From positions 1,282,501-1,346,500 of the forward strand of contig QANY01004715.1 in the NCBI GenBank assembly GCA_003255025.1: a stretch of DNA of 64,000 nt. Reading direction: 5' to 3'. The notes under the pieces are model-generated. The model had not been told where the DNA came from. It ran no database searches and worked only from the letters and a program-made list of their open reading frames with translations. Shown one piece after another: positions 1-12,835 of this stretch. How positions within the stretch are numbered: position 1 is the first letter of the stretch; every line of letters begins with the position of its first letter. The stretch comes from Datisca glomerata. Its lineage: Eukaryota > Streptophyta > Magnoliopsida > Cucurbitales > Datiscaceae. Position numbers and translations under genes: made by a program.

Positions 1-24
1 GCTAGTCAATGGCTTCCTTCATTG

Positions 25-400
25 TGGGAAAATTTATTTAATTACCAATAATTTATTAAAACTAGATAGTCCTGTAAACACATAAGTTAGATATCACAAT
101 TCTTTACTCTCAACTTCTCTAACTCTCCTCACTCCTAACTTTTTTTATTCTTAACTCTCTCATTTACATTAAAGGTAAAACTCCTAAATAAATATTGTAA
201 GTTTCATTCTTATATATTTCTCTTATGTTGCCTATAAATGGAAAAGATTGCCCATGAATAAAAAAGAGAGAAACAATTGGTTATCTCATCATCATCATCA
301 TCTTCTTCTTCTTCTTCTTCTTATTCTTCTCCTTCTTCTTCTTCTTTATTTCATGCTATTTTATTTCTTGCATTTTTTATTCATCTTATCTTTTATAACA
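25..400 (+). repeat. 5' LTR of the first copia element
   Basis: The part from 190 to 400 recurs at 5512-5684. It holds a TATA-like CCTATAAATGG at about 230, an AATAAA at 258 and a (CTT)n microsatellite at 300-345, and ends in CA at 400. The upstream boundary is uncertain because no second copy of 25-190 is present in the window. Confidence 0.6.
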
Positions 401-1138
401 CATTATCAACACGAAGGTTTAACCACACTTTGTTGTTAAGGTGAAAATTTTATTGTTGACTATCGTATTACGTTTTAATATTTTCTCAAATCTTAGATAA
501 CAGTCTTGTTTGATTTTATGTTTATGAATTGATTCAAATCTTAGATAATAATCTTGTTTTATGTTATGCTTGGTAATTGGATATAAATTAAAACATGTGA
601 TTCTACAATTAGTTACCAATGAGATATTATTGCTTCTTTGTATTCTTACATAACATATTCTAATTTATGTTTAAAATTACAATTGGAAAATTACTATAAA
701 ATAGAGTTTTAATATAATTTTTGTATGAGAAAATATAGTTTGTTAATTTCATTTCCAATTAGATTGTTTAACATGTTCTTTTATCAATTGATAGATAATT
801 TTTATGTTTAAAATTTAAAATAATATTATTTTTTCTTAAATTTGGTGTAATCTATCAATGACACATAAGATAATATCTTACAATATTTATTATGATAGTG
901 GTACAAGTTATGGAATATTTTTAAAAGAATATAATATTAAATATTAGAGAAAACTTCAAATTAGATATTTTTATGGTATATGTTTAGGTTGTTATTCATA
1001 TGTTGTTCTTAAATTTAAATAAGCATTTTAATATTTGTTGCTATATTTAAATTTATTCATTTTTATGTGTCCTTATAATCATCTAATATTATATTTTAAT
1101 GTATTATTGCATTAATTTTCTATCTATTTATTCTAACT

Positions 1139-2068
1139 ATGCTATTATTTTGTCGTGCAATTATTAGAGATATAGAAATGTCAAATCTTATAAAACTTGA
1201 GTTCATTGCTCTTGACATTTTAGGCAAAAAGTATTTATCCTGGATTCTTGATCCAGAAATTCACCTTGATGCCATGAACATGAGAAATACAATTAAAGAA
1301 GGAAATCAAGCATCCCTGCAGGATCAAGCAAAAGCTATGATATTCCTTCGCCGCCATTTACATGAAAGATTAAATATTAAATATCTCACCATAAAAGATC
1401 CTCTTAATCTCTGGAAGATTTTGGAGGATAGATATGACAATTAGAAAATAGTAATACTTCCAAAGGCTCGTTATGACTGGATGCACATTAGGTTGCAAGA
1501 TTACAAATCAATCAGTGAATATAACTCACCATTATTCAGAATAAGCTCACAATTAAAATTATGTGAAGAAATCTCCACTGAAGAAGATATGTTAGAGAAA
1601 ACATATTCTACTTTCGATCCCTCGAATGTGCTCCTGCAGCAGGAATATCGAGAGCGTGGATTTAAGAAATACTTTGAATTAATCTCTTGCTTACTTGTTG
1701 CTGAGCTTTTAATGAAAAACCATCAATCTCGCCCAACTGGCTCAACGCCATTTCCAAAAGTGAATGCTACATCATCTAGTAATCGTGGGCGTGGGTGTGG
1801 ACGTCTCACGATCGAAGAAATCGACACTGTGGTGGTCATAATCATAATAGTAAATCATATGATTATCAGAATAAGAAAAACACACCATACTACCAGATGG
1901 ATGAAAACCATGGAAAAAAGAAATGGCTCACATAATAAGCATTCCAAGAATTATGAAGAAGTTTGTTATAGGTATGGCATGAAAGGTCATTGGTCGCATA
2001 TCTACCGCACGTCTAAGTATTTGGCTGACCTATATCAAGCTTCTATGAAGGGAAGGGAAAGAGATTGA
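1139..2068 (+). pseudogene. Copia gag (UBN2-type) remnant
   Basis: Gag forms the virus-like particle of copia elements. The first part (1139-1444) has the plant copia gag pattern: a LEFIALDILGKKYLSWILD start, then the helical IKEGNQASLQDQAKAMIFLRR and LKDPLNLW-type stretches. A TAG at 1441 interrupts the frame, which resumes in 1481-2068 with WMHIRLQDYKS and TEEDMLEKTYSTF. Near the end is a damaged CCHC zinc knuckle (CYRYGMKGHWSHIY): the first cysteine is kept, the second is tyrosine and the last cysteine is lost. A real but non-functional gag. Confidence 0.85.
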
Positions 2069-2329
2069 AATGAATTTTCCTGATCATAATAATTCAGTTG
2101 GCATGACCCACTTAGACGTTTCTGACTTTCTCGAACAATCTACAGACAACGTAGATAATGTCATTAATCATGCACACTTTGTTTAAGTTTACATTTATTA
2201 TTTTATTTTGTTTGTCTCTTTAATTGCTTTCAATAACGAGACTATACAAATTATTTTGTAGTTTCTTCATAAGTAAAAGTTTATTATTTCCTTTGTTAAT
2301 GAATAAATATAACTTTTACAAATTACTAG

Positions 2330-3964
2330 ATGGAGAAAAAAATTGATGTTCAAGATGTATGTCTGATAGATAGTGCATCAACTCATGATTCTTAAGGAGA
2401 AAAGATATTTCTCTCATTTGACATTAGAAGAAATAATAGTAAATACAATATCTGATACTACGAAATTGATTGAGGGCTCCAGAAGAGACAACATTATACT
2501 ACCTAGTGGAACATAATTTATCGTTAATGATGCATTATTCTCTACATGATCCAGAAGAAATCTGCTTAGTTTTAGAGATATTCATCTTTGTGCCTATCAT
2601 ATTGAGACAATTGATGATAATAATATGGAGTATTTATGCATTACTTCATAGGCCTCAGGTGAGAAGAAAATATTAGAGAAACTTCTATATTTGTCCTCCA
2701 GGTTATATTATGCAATTATAAGCTCAATTGAGTTAAATAGTGTGATGAGCCATAAGTTCACCAACCCAAAGACATTTGTTCTTTGGCATGATCGATTAGG
2801 ACATCCTAGATCCATAATGATGAGAAAGAATTATAGAAAATTCACATGTACATTCACTAAAGGACCAAAAGATTCTTTTTTCTAGTGATTTTCCATGCAA
2901 AGCTTACTCTGAAGGCAAGTTGATTATCAAACCATCTTTAACTAAAGTTTTGACAGAATCCCCCACATTACAACATATTCAAGGAGATATTTGTGGACCT
3001 ATACATCCACCATGTGTTCCACTTCAATATTTTATGGTGCTAATAGACGCAGCTACACATTGGTCACGTGTAAGTCTTCTTTCCACTTGTAATACAGCTT
3101 TTACTAGATTATTGGCTCAAATAATTTTATTACGAGCACAATTTACTTATTATACAATTAAGACAATTCGTCTTGATAATGCTGGTGAATTTACATCAAA
3201 AGCATTTGATGATTATTGCATCTCAAATGGAATTGATGTTTAACACTCGATTTCCCATACTCATACTCAAAATGGTTTAGCAGAATCATTGATTAAATGA
3301 TTATAATTAATTGCTAGACCATTACTAATGAGTCAAAATTACCTATTTTTCTGTTTGGGGACATGTTATATTACATGCTGCATCATTGGTTTGTAGGAGG
3401 CTCATTGCTTACAAACTGCAATCCCCGTTACAATTTCCCCACCCTAACGTACAAAAATGGATCCTCAAAGATGGCTTGGGATTTATATTGGCTTTGAATC
3501 TCCCTCAATAATTAAATATCTAGAACCACTGACGGGTGATATGTTTACAGCAAGATTTACTAATTGTCATTTTGATGAGACTATGTATCCAACATTAGAG
3601 GGAGAAAACTCACAACTAGAGAATAAATATGAAATTTCATGGAATACTTTATCCTTATATAAATCAATGTGAACTGACAGTTCAAAAGATAATTTATTTA
3701 CAAAATTTTGCAAATCAATTACCTGATGCATTTGTTAATACAAAGAAAGTGACAAAATCACACATACCAGTTACAAATGCTCCAGCACGGATTGATGTTC
3801 CGGTAGGACAAGTCATTAGTAAAGTACGTCTGAAACATGGTAGACCTGTTGGATCAAAAGACAAAATACCCCAGAAGAAAGAGGATAAAGAAATAATGAA
3901 TGAGGGTGAAGCTCTTGAAGATGCCACTCCAAACAAAATAAATGATATGTATGTATTTACATGA
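2330..3964 (+). pseudogene. Copia protease-integrase remnant
   Basis: The protease active site is seen as DSASTHD near 2370. A GAG-pre-integrase motif, LWHDRLGHPRSIMMRK, lies at about 2780-2830 after several frame breaks. The integrase core is at 2920-3243: HIQGDICGPIHPP, then MVLIDAATHWSRV and LDNAGEFTSKAFDDY, giving two aspartates and the glutamate region of a DDE integrase, although GEF is followed by decay. The GKR-type C-terminal part (WLGIYIGFESPSIIKYLEPLTGD) is at 3457-3590. A linker rich in K and P (3629-3964) leads towards the reverse transcriptase. At least four frame breaks make this a pseudogene. Confidence 0.85.
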
Positions 3965-4009
3965 TGAGATCTCTATAATTTGTCAGTACTGGAAAAAGTT
4001 TATACCACA

Positions 4010-5460
4010 ATGAAATCATTGATGATGTACTTACATACAATGAGGCACTTGATATTCTAAAGGATCATGAAGATCTTTGAACCAAAATTTGTGTCTGCAA
4101 AGAAAAGATCGGCCAATGTGGAAAGAAGCAATACAAGCAGAGCTCGATTCGCTTTCAAAACGAGAAGTATATGGACTTGTAGTCCAAACATCCGAAGGTG
4201 TAAAACCAGTTGGATACAAATGGGTATTTTAACAAAAGAGTAATGAGAATAATGAAATTGTTAGATTCAAAGCACGCCTCGTAGCACAAGATTTCTCACA
4301 GAGATTTGGTCTTGATTATGATGAGACCTACCCTCCTATAATGGATGCATTTACCTTCCGATTTTTAATTAGTCTGGTTGTTACAGAAGAACTTAATAGA
4401 CATCTTATGGATGTGGTAACAACATAGTTGTATGGCTCACTTGACAGTGAAATATATATATATATATATATAAATCCTAGAAGGATATAAAATGCCTGAA
4501 GCATATAATTCAAAATCCCATAACATATGTTCAATTAAATTTACAATGATCTTTATATGGTTTGAAACAGTCTGAGCGTATGTGGTATAATCGTCTTAGT
4601 GAATACCTTTTGAAAGAAGGTTATGTGAACAATATAATTTGTCCATGTGTTTTCATTAAGAGATCAGAATCAGGATTCACCATTATTGCTGTGTATGTAG
4701 ATGATTTGAATCACATTGGCACCTCTGCAAAACTGGATAAGGCCATAACTTATCTGAAAAGAGAGTTCGAAATGAAAGATCTTAGAAACATAAAATTTTG
4801 TCTGAGCCTACAAATAAAACATTTTTCGATGGAATATTAATCCATCAATCTGCTTACATAAAAAAGTCCTGAAGTGCTTTTATATGGATAAAGATCATCC
4901 ATTGAGTTCTCCAATGGTTTGAGATCACTTGATATTACTAAGGTCACTTTCCGTCCTCGAGAAGATAATGAAGAAGTCATTGGTCCTGAAGTACCATATC
5001 TTAGTGCAATTAGTGCTATCATGTATCTTGCAAATTGCACACGTTCTGGTATAGCATTTGTTGTTAATCTACTTGTAAGATATAGTTCTTCACCAACTCG
5101 AAGGCATTGAATGGGAGCTAAACACATATTTCGTTATTTTCATGGAAAAACTCGAAGGCATTGAATGGGAGTTAAAGACATCAAAATCACAACTAATTGG
5201 ATATGCAGATGCTGGTTACCTTTCTGACCTTCATAGGAGCCGATCACAAACTGGTCTTCAAAACATTATGAAATACTCACAATCTATAAAGCGAGTAGAG
5301 AGTGCATATGGTTAAGGTTAATGATCTAACATATCAGAGAAACATGTGGATTATCCTCATTCAAAGATAACCCTACGCCTTTATACGAAGATAATGTGGC
5401 ATGTATCGTCCAACTTAAATCAGGGTATATAAAGGAGATCGAACAAAACGCATCTCGTCA
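4010..5460 (+). pseudogene. Copia reverse transcriptase-RNase H remnant
   Basis: The N-terminal RT motif region is seen at about 4110-4440: AIQAELDSLSKREVYG, VKPVGYKWVF, then a stop, FKARLVAQDFSQRFGLDYDETYPPI, and a stop where MDVKTAFL is expected. A (TA)n run at 4449-4471 interrupts the palm. The catalytic YVDD box (VYVDDLNHIGT) survives in 4562-4840. Residues of the thumb and RNase H follow at 4919-5110 (IMYLANCTRSGIAFVVNLLVRYSS) and 5190-5290 (LIGYADAGYLSD). A short duplication of CTCGAAGGCATTGAATGGGA lies at 5098-5118 and 5151-5171. Inactive. Confidence 0.85.
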
Positions 5461-5511
5461 AAATTCTTTTTACGCATGAACTCCAGAAGAATGGAGATAT
5501 ATATGTGAAGC

Positions 5512-5684
5512 AAATAAATATTGTAAGTTTCATTCTTATATGTTTTTCTTATGTTTCCTATAAAAGGAAGAGATTGCCCATGAATAAAAAAAGAGAAACT
5601 TGGTTCTCTCTTCATCATCATCTTCTTCTTTATTTTATTCTAGTTTATTTCTTACATTCTTGATTCATCTTATCTTTTATAACA
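5512..5684 (+). repeat. Truncated 3' LTR of the first copia element
   Basis: It matches 190-400 closely, with a shorter CTT tract and the same ending in TTATAACA. The first part of the LTR is missing: the match begins abruptly at AAATAAATATTGTAAG after coding-derived sequence, so a deletion removed the polypurine tract and the U3 start. Confidence 0.75.
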
Positions 5685-5825
5685 GACAGATACTTCTATT
5701 ACCAATAAAAAAATAATCTAAAAGATAAAAAAAGTCATAGGCCTTAATTACATACCTAGAGTTGGTGTACTTCCAAGTATATTCATTAACATTCTTTTAT
5801 ATATCGTCTCTTTTATGTTAACTAT

Positions 5826-6336
5826 CAGTACAAGAAAACTTGTCAATCGCGATAGTTTTTTACGTCTTTGGCGTCTGTTTACAGCCATCCCTAGAGCTAT
5901 AGCGACAATTGAAAAACCGTCGTGAATGCTGCCGTCGCGGTTGCATTTATGACGGTTTGAGCAAAATGTCACAAATAATCGATCCATACATGAGCTCAGT
6001 TGTAACAGTTCAAGCAAATTGTCGCAATCAGACGATCCGTATTGAACTCATTTGTGACGGTTCATTTAGACCGTCGCTACAAAACGGTGGATTGCGAGGG
6101 TTCACGTGAACCGTCACAAATGACATAAAAATTGCATCAAAACACAACGTTTTGATGCAATATTCAAATCAATCGCGATGGTTCGCCTGAACTATTGTAA
6201 TAGGTCAACAAGTTGTGACTGTTCATTGAAAACCGCAGTAAACCTCAATTTGTTGTGATGCCGTCATATCATCCATATATTCGACCTTTAGCGACAGTTA
6301 GGTCAACCGTCACAATTGACGGTTTTTCTTGTAGTG
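5826..6336. mobile_element. CACTA-A: 511-bp non-autonomous CACTA element
   Basis: The left end reads CAGTACAAGAAAA (one change from CACTACAAGAAAA) and the right end TTTTTCTTGTAGTG is its inverse complement. Both sides are flanked by the trinucleotide TAT (5823-5825 and 6337-6339), the 3-bp target duplication expected of CACTA transposons. Inside are many copies of a subterminal motif of the GACGGTT / AACCGTC type in both orientations. There is no transposase frame. The same motif fills the ends of the element at 8698-13206, so A is probably moved by that family's transposase. Confidence 0.93.
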
Positions 6337-6339
6337 TAT

Positions 6340-8697
6340 TAATTTACTTTAATCTTGTAGGCCAATCCTACTTTTCATTTATTTGAAACTTTTACAATTT
6401 GTTGTGATCTTGAGAGAACCTCTCACCTTGGGTTTAACAGAGTTTTTTCAATCATATGTGACAGAATGACTAACATGATTTTTTTACGCCAACCGTGAAT
6501 TGAACACTACCTGAAAGAGCAAATTTCAAGTCACATGTCTAGCCATAGCCATTGTATTGACAGTAAGACAATTTTAGGTAAAATTGATTCTGGCTAAGAA
6601 CATATATATCCAACCATACTTTTTTGTCTTTGATATTAACTCATGAACAGAACAAACACTTATTGCTACAAAAACTTTATAGTTTTATTATTTCTTATTT
6701 CCATATAACACAATTTTACACGTGAATATTTGTACTTTCCCCGAAGTGCAACTCACGTGAGATTTTAGCAAGTCTCGCAGGAATCCTATAATACTACTAC
6801 TACACAAACAAGAAGATAATAGTTATTAGTTGAGAAGATATGTTATATGAATTATGAAATAAAGAAGAAACACAGTAATTGCAACCTGAAAATATTTAAT
6901 TTAATCATCATTAGTAAACTGTCTCCATAAAAATAGTAAATATGGATACCAATGAAGGCGAATTATTTATGTAAGTAGATAAGAAATTTGAGAGCTCTGA
7001 GTGATTGTGGCCTTCGCTTGTCATCTTATGTGATATCTGTTTCTGTTTTTTTTTTTTTTAAAATATAGTGTCACGAGAAGCAATTCTAAATTAAGAAGTT
7101 AATTTCTTATCTTATGATTTAGCATTCAAACATTATAGTTTAATGAAATTGAATAAATCTAAAAGTCTCACAGCATATATATATATATAGCTGATCAAGC
7201 ACTTGCTGAATTATTAATATACTATTTGTGTACATGATGTATCTACCTTCATGGTCACTATATTTACTGAATAAATCAAACTAATCTCCAACTTTATCGC
7301 GCCCGTAAACATTAAAACAGACACTAATTATGACAATTATTTTTAAGATATACTTAAGGCTGACACATGAGAATTTAATTATTACTTTTTTAAATCTTAC
7401 AAGAGAGCTTAAGTTCATGTCTGTATAAACAAAGTTTTGATGACACTTTTACATGTTTCAATAGATATAGAGAAAAAATAATATGAAGAAAAAAAAACAC
7501 ATAGTCATACATGATGATTAATTATGTTGTATATGGGTAATTCATGAGAGCTCACGAATGCTAATCACATGTTTGGGTCCAAAGCCAATCTAATCATGTC
7601 GAACTGACCTAATCCTTGCCACTCTATCTATAGCTGCCCATGGAAGCAGCTTGACTCATCCTCTTCCAAAAGCTCACAGCTCGATGCTACCTTAGGTTGG
7701 AACTCTGCCATGTGGCATCACTATCAACGTATCGAAAGTAATCATCTACGTGATTGATTGAGTGTAAAATACTTGTTTACTAACATTAAATGTATGTAAC
7801 TACCAACCCGTCAAATAACATTAAATGTTTTTTGACATGAGTCGCAAGAAGATCCTTGTCAATGTTGATCCCTCCCTATAAATATAACATTTAATACTAA
7901 TTTAAGGTAAATTCAGTTCAGCTTTAGCAAGAATTTTTTTATCAAAATAAACCTAAAAATTTGACTTAGGTTTCAGAAGATCTTCAACAAGAACGCACCC
8001 CATTGGTGCTAATTGCCTTATAGTCCCTTGTATTCTCTATGTGAAGGAAAAAAACTCAGAGATTTTAGACACGTGCACTTGTCATATTTGAGCTACAACA
8101 AATTATTTTCCACAATTAAGTGTTTTTTTAGATATACAAAATAGACTATTAGTTTTTTTTTGGCTTGTCGAAAAATTAAATATGCATTATAGTTGGGTAT
8201 TCTCCAAAACGATGAGGATAGAATATATTGGAACGACACAATAGAAATTTGATGACATTGCTAGCTAGCTAAGATTCACACACAGTTGATGTAATACAAA
8301 GAAATAATAATAATGATAATAGCATTGTCCAGAGGTGTGAGTGAAGACAAATTGCTTATCTGTATAATTTTGTATTGTTTCATAAATTTTTGTGAGTGAT
8401 ATCAATGAAATTGATAAGCATAGGGAAGTCAGGCTCATTGGACATTTCTAGAGAAATAATCAACAAATTCGGACCTATAAAAAATATTTAAGAGAAAAAC
8501 AGTAATTACTCAAACATCAAAATCAAGTTTTCACATACAAAATTAAGGACTCTTGGGTTGTGAAATAAGTTGGGAGTTCATTTTCGTGATTTTCTACAAG
8601 ATCCGGCATGTAATTCATTATTTCGATCTATTTCGCTGCATGATCAAATAAGTGTTCTTGACTCTATACATATCTACAATAGTGAAGGAAGAGCATA
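6340..8697. other. Intergenic, no gene seen
   Basis: AT-rich sequence without a convincing reading frame on either strand. It includes a poly-T run near 7050, a short (TA)n at about 7177-7188 and a somewhat less AT-rich stretch at 7555-7740 in which I see no recognisable coding sequence. Confidence 0.6.
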
Positions 8698-8709
8698 CAC
8701 TACAGGAAA

Positions 8710-9080
8710 ATTCATCCGGCGACGATCATTAGAGTCTACGGCGACAGTTCATAACCGTCAAAATAGATACGGTGATGGTTGGAGAACCGTCGGGATCGTC
8801 GCCGTCGGGATTGAATCACCGACGGTTTTGACAATCGTCGGAGGAACATCGCAACAGGGTCTCTAAAGTGACGGTTATTATGTAATTTGCGACTCTTTGA
8901 AACTGTCGTTAAATAGAATCTACCGTGACGGTCTTTGGCGACGGTTATAAAACCGTCGCAATTTATAAATAACGACGATTTTATAACCTTCACTAAAGAG
9001 GGAGTTTTACTGTGACAGTTCAAAAACCGTTGTTAATTTTTCCTCAGCTAATTTTTTACGACGGCTCTAAAACCGTCGCA
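8710..9080. repeat. Left subterminal repeat array of CACTA-B
   Basis: More than ten degenerate copies of GACGGTT / AACCGTCGC in alternating orientations with short spacers, for example GCGACGGTTATAAAACCGTC near 8938-8958, able to form hairpins. In En/Spm elements such arrays bind the TNPA-type protein; that role is inferred here. Confidence 0.85.
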
Positions 9081-9341
9081 AAAAAGACTACTTTCACAGA
9101 GTCCTTCTTATCTCTGCTTATTCCCAAAATTCCTACATATTAACACAATTTTAACCTGGTATATATCATCATAATAGTCAGAGCAGTATCATTCTATATA
9201 TTTACAGAGCGCATGATTATAAAGTATTAAATCATTAATTAGATATACAAACTATAATAGGTTATCAATATAAATTATCCAATGAGTTAAAGTATGAAAA
9301 TTTGAAATAACAAAAATATTTCAAAAATATTATTAAATAAC

Positions 9342-10874
9342 GTTAAACAACAAGAGGCGACCATAGTCTTTACGAGAGTCTTGCATAAACTTCATAATTA
9401 AACTTAGTTGTGAGTGTATCTCTGAACATTCAGCCTCTAACTGAGGCACCCGTGCGCATATAGCCTCTAAGTCAGCTACTCATGCATGTTGGGATTCTAG
9501 CTCAGTTGATAAACGGGTAGAATCTTGCGTGGATGATTCCCCACGATAATGCGAGAGCACTTGAGATGGAGTTACCCCGAGTCCTAATGAACGCACTCGC
9601 CCAGGATGCTCTGAAGCCAATACTTATGAGAGCATGTCATTCGATAAAATTTGATCATAATCACCATCTGAAAGTTGACTCATGCGCTCTTTAAGTTTTA
9701 TCTATAATACAAAATTAAGCCTTAGTATCACTAAATATGTAATAACTATTTAAAAACTTGGTATTAATACTACACAACTTATACTCTGCAACGTTTGCAG
9801 TCTTTTCATTTACATAAGTTCCATCTTTTCGTTCATGTAGGCTACAAATAGCTCCGCTCTTGAGGGCTCTCTTTGAAGCTCTTTTGTCTACAAATAGCTC
9901 CGCTCTTGAGGGCTCTCTTTGAAGCTCTTCTGTCTATAAAATGAGAATATATGATTAAATATACTTAAAATAAAACTAATTAAAACAATTATAAAGTTTA
10001 AAATTTACCATTTCTGCTCTTTTCGTTGGTATACTGGTACGTCCCAACATGTGAGGGTGTTTTAATTTCCTCTGTGGTCTTCTGTTTGTTGCAGCTTGCT
10101 TCAATATTTATGAAAGATAAATAAAAGTTAATTTATTTCACATACAATTAATCATAGATGTATAGTAAAAAATCATACATTTCCTTCTTCTGAGTACCAT
10201 TTACGAATTATCGCAACAAAACTCTCTTTTGGAATAGCATCATTCAAATGTTCTAATGCCCCTTCCTCCGTTTCATATGTCGCCATATATTCATTTTTTA
10301 TTCTACTCTTCTCATCCTTCCATCTTACATTTAAGGATGTCAAAACATATGTTTTATGGCATTCTTCTACGGCATATTTTTACACAAAAGATTAATATGC
10401 AATTATATATATATATATGAACATACAAGCAACCATACCTTCACTATTTCCCATGCTTGATCTTTATGATATCGCGACACATGCCTTCAATCATATTGTA
10501 TGGGTAAAATATTATGTCGTCTAGCAACAGTACCATAAAAGCTTGCAAACTTTCCTTTATTAGCACCGATGACCTGACTTTGGGCATTGAAAGCCATAAG
10601 TATTTTATCCTCGCCTGATCTGGCTCATATAGATGTCAATTGCGTTCATCCTCACGTACGCCACTTAGATGGTTCTATTTAACAAAATACTAAATAACAT
10701 TATGATAATTAAATGAAACACTATTTTATTATATCAATTAACTTGAATAAGAGTGAACACACCTTATGTTTTCATATTCATATCATGATGTGGATTTGAT
10801 CCTCCAGATTCGGTAGGAGAGTTAATATCTAATCGAGTATCTGAACGTGATGATTGACGTCTCGACGAGGTCAT
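9342..10874 (-). pseudogene. TNPA-like / Transposase_24 (Ptta/En/Spm) protein remnant
   Basis: The second protein of plant CACTA elements, thought to bind the subterminal repeats. A start at 10874 gives MTSSRRQSSRSDTRLDI. Downstream on the minus strand (about 10560-10440) is GKFASFYGTVARRHNILPIQYD followed by a stop and SRYHKDQAWEIVK, then at about 9830-9780 HERKDGTYVNEKTANVAE, the hallmark of Transposase_24. About 9600-9540 holds PGRVRSLGLGVTPSQV, another family signature, and the end (9480-9342) is a leucine-rich possible coiled coil. Stops, probable introns and a 46-bp tandem duplication break the frame. Identity is clear; function is unlikely. Confidence 0.8.
9842..9933. repeat. 46-bp tandem duplication in CACTA-B
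   Basis: Two nearly identical 46-bp units starting CTACAAATAGCTCCGCTCTT at 9842 and 9888, differing by one base near their ends. Because 46 is not a multiple of three, the duplication shifts the frame of the TNPA-like gene. Confidence 0.9.
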
Positions 10875-11009
10875 GGTGTAATCCTACACATGTTAATTAT
10901 TATGACTATATCTGACTTAGAAAAAAATTTATAACTGAGAAAACATAAAAAGATACTTGTTTATGAAACATTCAGTCACATTATTTAGAAAAATTATTAT
11001 CATGATCAC

Positions 11010-11942
11010 TGTTATAATCAGATGTCATGTCTTCAAAAGTCAAACCATCAACATCTACTCGAACTAAGTTCACTTCTTCTAGACTTTGTCCGTTGAGAAA
11101 TTCATCGATATGATGGATTTCGTTGTCACTTCCAGCTCTAGTACTCCCATTCCGATGTCAATTTGTTTCATTTAGCAACCCTTCTTGAAATACCACAACG
11201 ATCAAATACTTGGTCTTTCTATTTTTCCTTCCAAAACAACATACAATCTTGGGGCAAGCATCTATTTCGTCATACCCAAGTCCTAAATTCTTAGTCAGTT
11301 TCTTTGCTTCATAAAATGTATTTGGAAGTTGAACACCCTTAGGAAATTCTATATTCAACAATTCAAGAAGGGAAGAAAATGATTTGTCACTCAATCCATC
11401 AAAACATTTAATGTGATATAGGTTCACAATAAATGATAATTTTGAGAATTCTTCACATCCAGGATATAGTGGTTGATTACTATTTTTAACCAAGTTGTAA
11501 AAGTCTTTAACATCAGAATCATCCCCGAATTCCCTCATTCTTTCATCTACATCATCAACCAGTTTTATGATGGAATAGAATCTGAACCATATTCATTATT
11601 CAATAAATTATCAAATGCATCATGCAACAAATCATGCATATCATTATCATCCTCTTAACATGATAATGGTGTTTCTACATGTGCCCTATTATTAACAATG
11701 ACTTCAGATGACCTACAAATTTCGGATGTATAATCACTTATAATCCCATTACATATCAGGTGTTCACAGACGACGTCTCTAGCAGTATGATAACAATGAA
11801 TACACCGGTAACAAGGACATAATATATATCCATCACTCGATCCTCTCGCAAAGGAAAAGTTCAGAAACTGATCTACTCCATCTTGATATGCCTTACTAAA
11901 TCTTGGTTTTGCCATCCAACTCTTATCCATTGCAACTCTCAA
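11010..11942 (-). pseudogene. CACTA transposase (TNPD/Tnp2-like) N-terminal remnant
   Basis: The frame from 11942 to 11655 starts MDKSWMAKPRFSKAYQDGVD after a short leader and continues to ILCPCYRCIHC, the transposase-associated domain of CACTA transposases with its cysteine cluster. The frame from 11538 to 11158 has PLYPGCEEFSKLSFIVNLYH, SDKSFSSLLELL, PNTFYEAKKL and LGLGYDEIDACP, which precede the Transposase_21 (DDE) catalytic domain in this family. That catalytic domain is absent: the text runs directly into an acidic tail at 11130-11010 (FLNGQSLEEVNLVRVDVDG). The deletion explains the element's small size. Confidence 0.88.
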
Positions 11943-12835
11943 AGCCTAAATTAGAACAACAAATAGAATAATCAAAACTAATGCTACACTTTTTCTCCTC
12001 AGCCTAATAATCTTAAAAAATATTTTATAAATGAATCTTCAGCTGCTCAAATAATGTTATAATTAAGTAATGTAAGTTTTCAAGCAAGTGGGAAATAATT
12101 ACCCAGCAACAGGTGCTAAAAACGAATTTAAAATAATTGAGCAGAATCCTTGGTATCAATTATCAACAACTCATAAGAATGAAAAAACATAAGCATTGAA
12201 CAAACAAATCGAACACTCTAAAAGCACTCAACAAACATGTTGAACACCCATGATTCTAATTTCCTACATCAATGGATTTATGATAAGATGACAACACTAC
12301 TGTACATCTCAATACTCACCAATATTCATCTTTCATCATGCAAAGAATCAAATTTCCAACAACCAAAAAAATAGATGACTGAAACCATAATCACAAGCTT
12401 ACCCCAAAAACAGAAACCTATAAATTTTTCGTTCATTTCTTAATCTCCCTCGATCAATCTGAACCTGAGATCCCCTCAATTCCTTTTTCTCTTTTTCTTT
12501 TTCATTTGATAACAAATCTCAACAAAAAAAACTAAATTCAAAAGCTCATCACAGAAATTTAAAGCATAATAGAGATTTACAGAGCTATGACTGAGTCGAA
12601 GTTCACACAAGATGTGAGGACCACAGGCTGAGCTATGATGAGGAGGACACGGAAGATGAGGACCACGAGGCTGAGGTCGAGCCTGAGCTACGCCGGTAAG
12701 GATGACCACCATACGCGCTTGTCGTCGAAGTTCGCTGATGCGGGAAGAAGGGGAAGGCAGGACCACGAGCCTGTAGCAGGGGAAAATGGGGAAGTCGCTG
12801 CGCGGGTTTGTTAAAATTAACTTAGGGTTTTTCTA

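Larger units (their letters stand above)
25..5684 (+). mobile_element. Decayed Ty1/copia LTR retrotransposon
   Basis: The order LTR, gag, protease, integrase, reverse transcriptase, RNase H, LTR on the + strand is that of Ty1/copia. The segments 190-400 and 5512-5684 share a TATA-like CCTATAAA stretch, GATTGCCCATGAATAAAAAA and a CTT-rich tail, and both end in TTATAACA. A primer-site-like stretch (ATTATCAACACGA) follows the first. Positions 401-1138 are an AT-rich untranslated leader without a long frame. The reading frame is broken by many stops and shifts, so the element cannot make its own proteins. The start at about 25 (TGGGAAAA) is a guess because the 3' LTR lacks its first half. Confidence 0.85.

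Noticed and set aside
248..439. Open frame encoding a poly-His/poly-Leu peptide
   Set aside because: It is the translated (CATCAT...CTTCTT) microsatellite of the copia LTR, not a gene.
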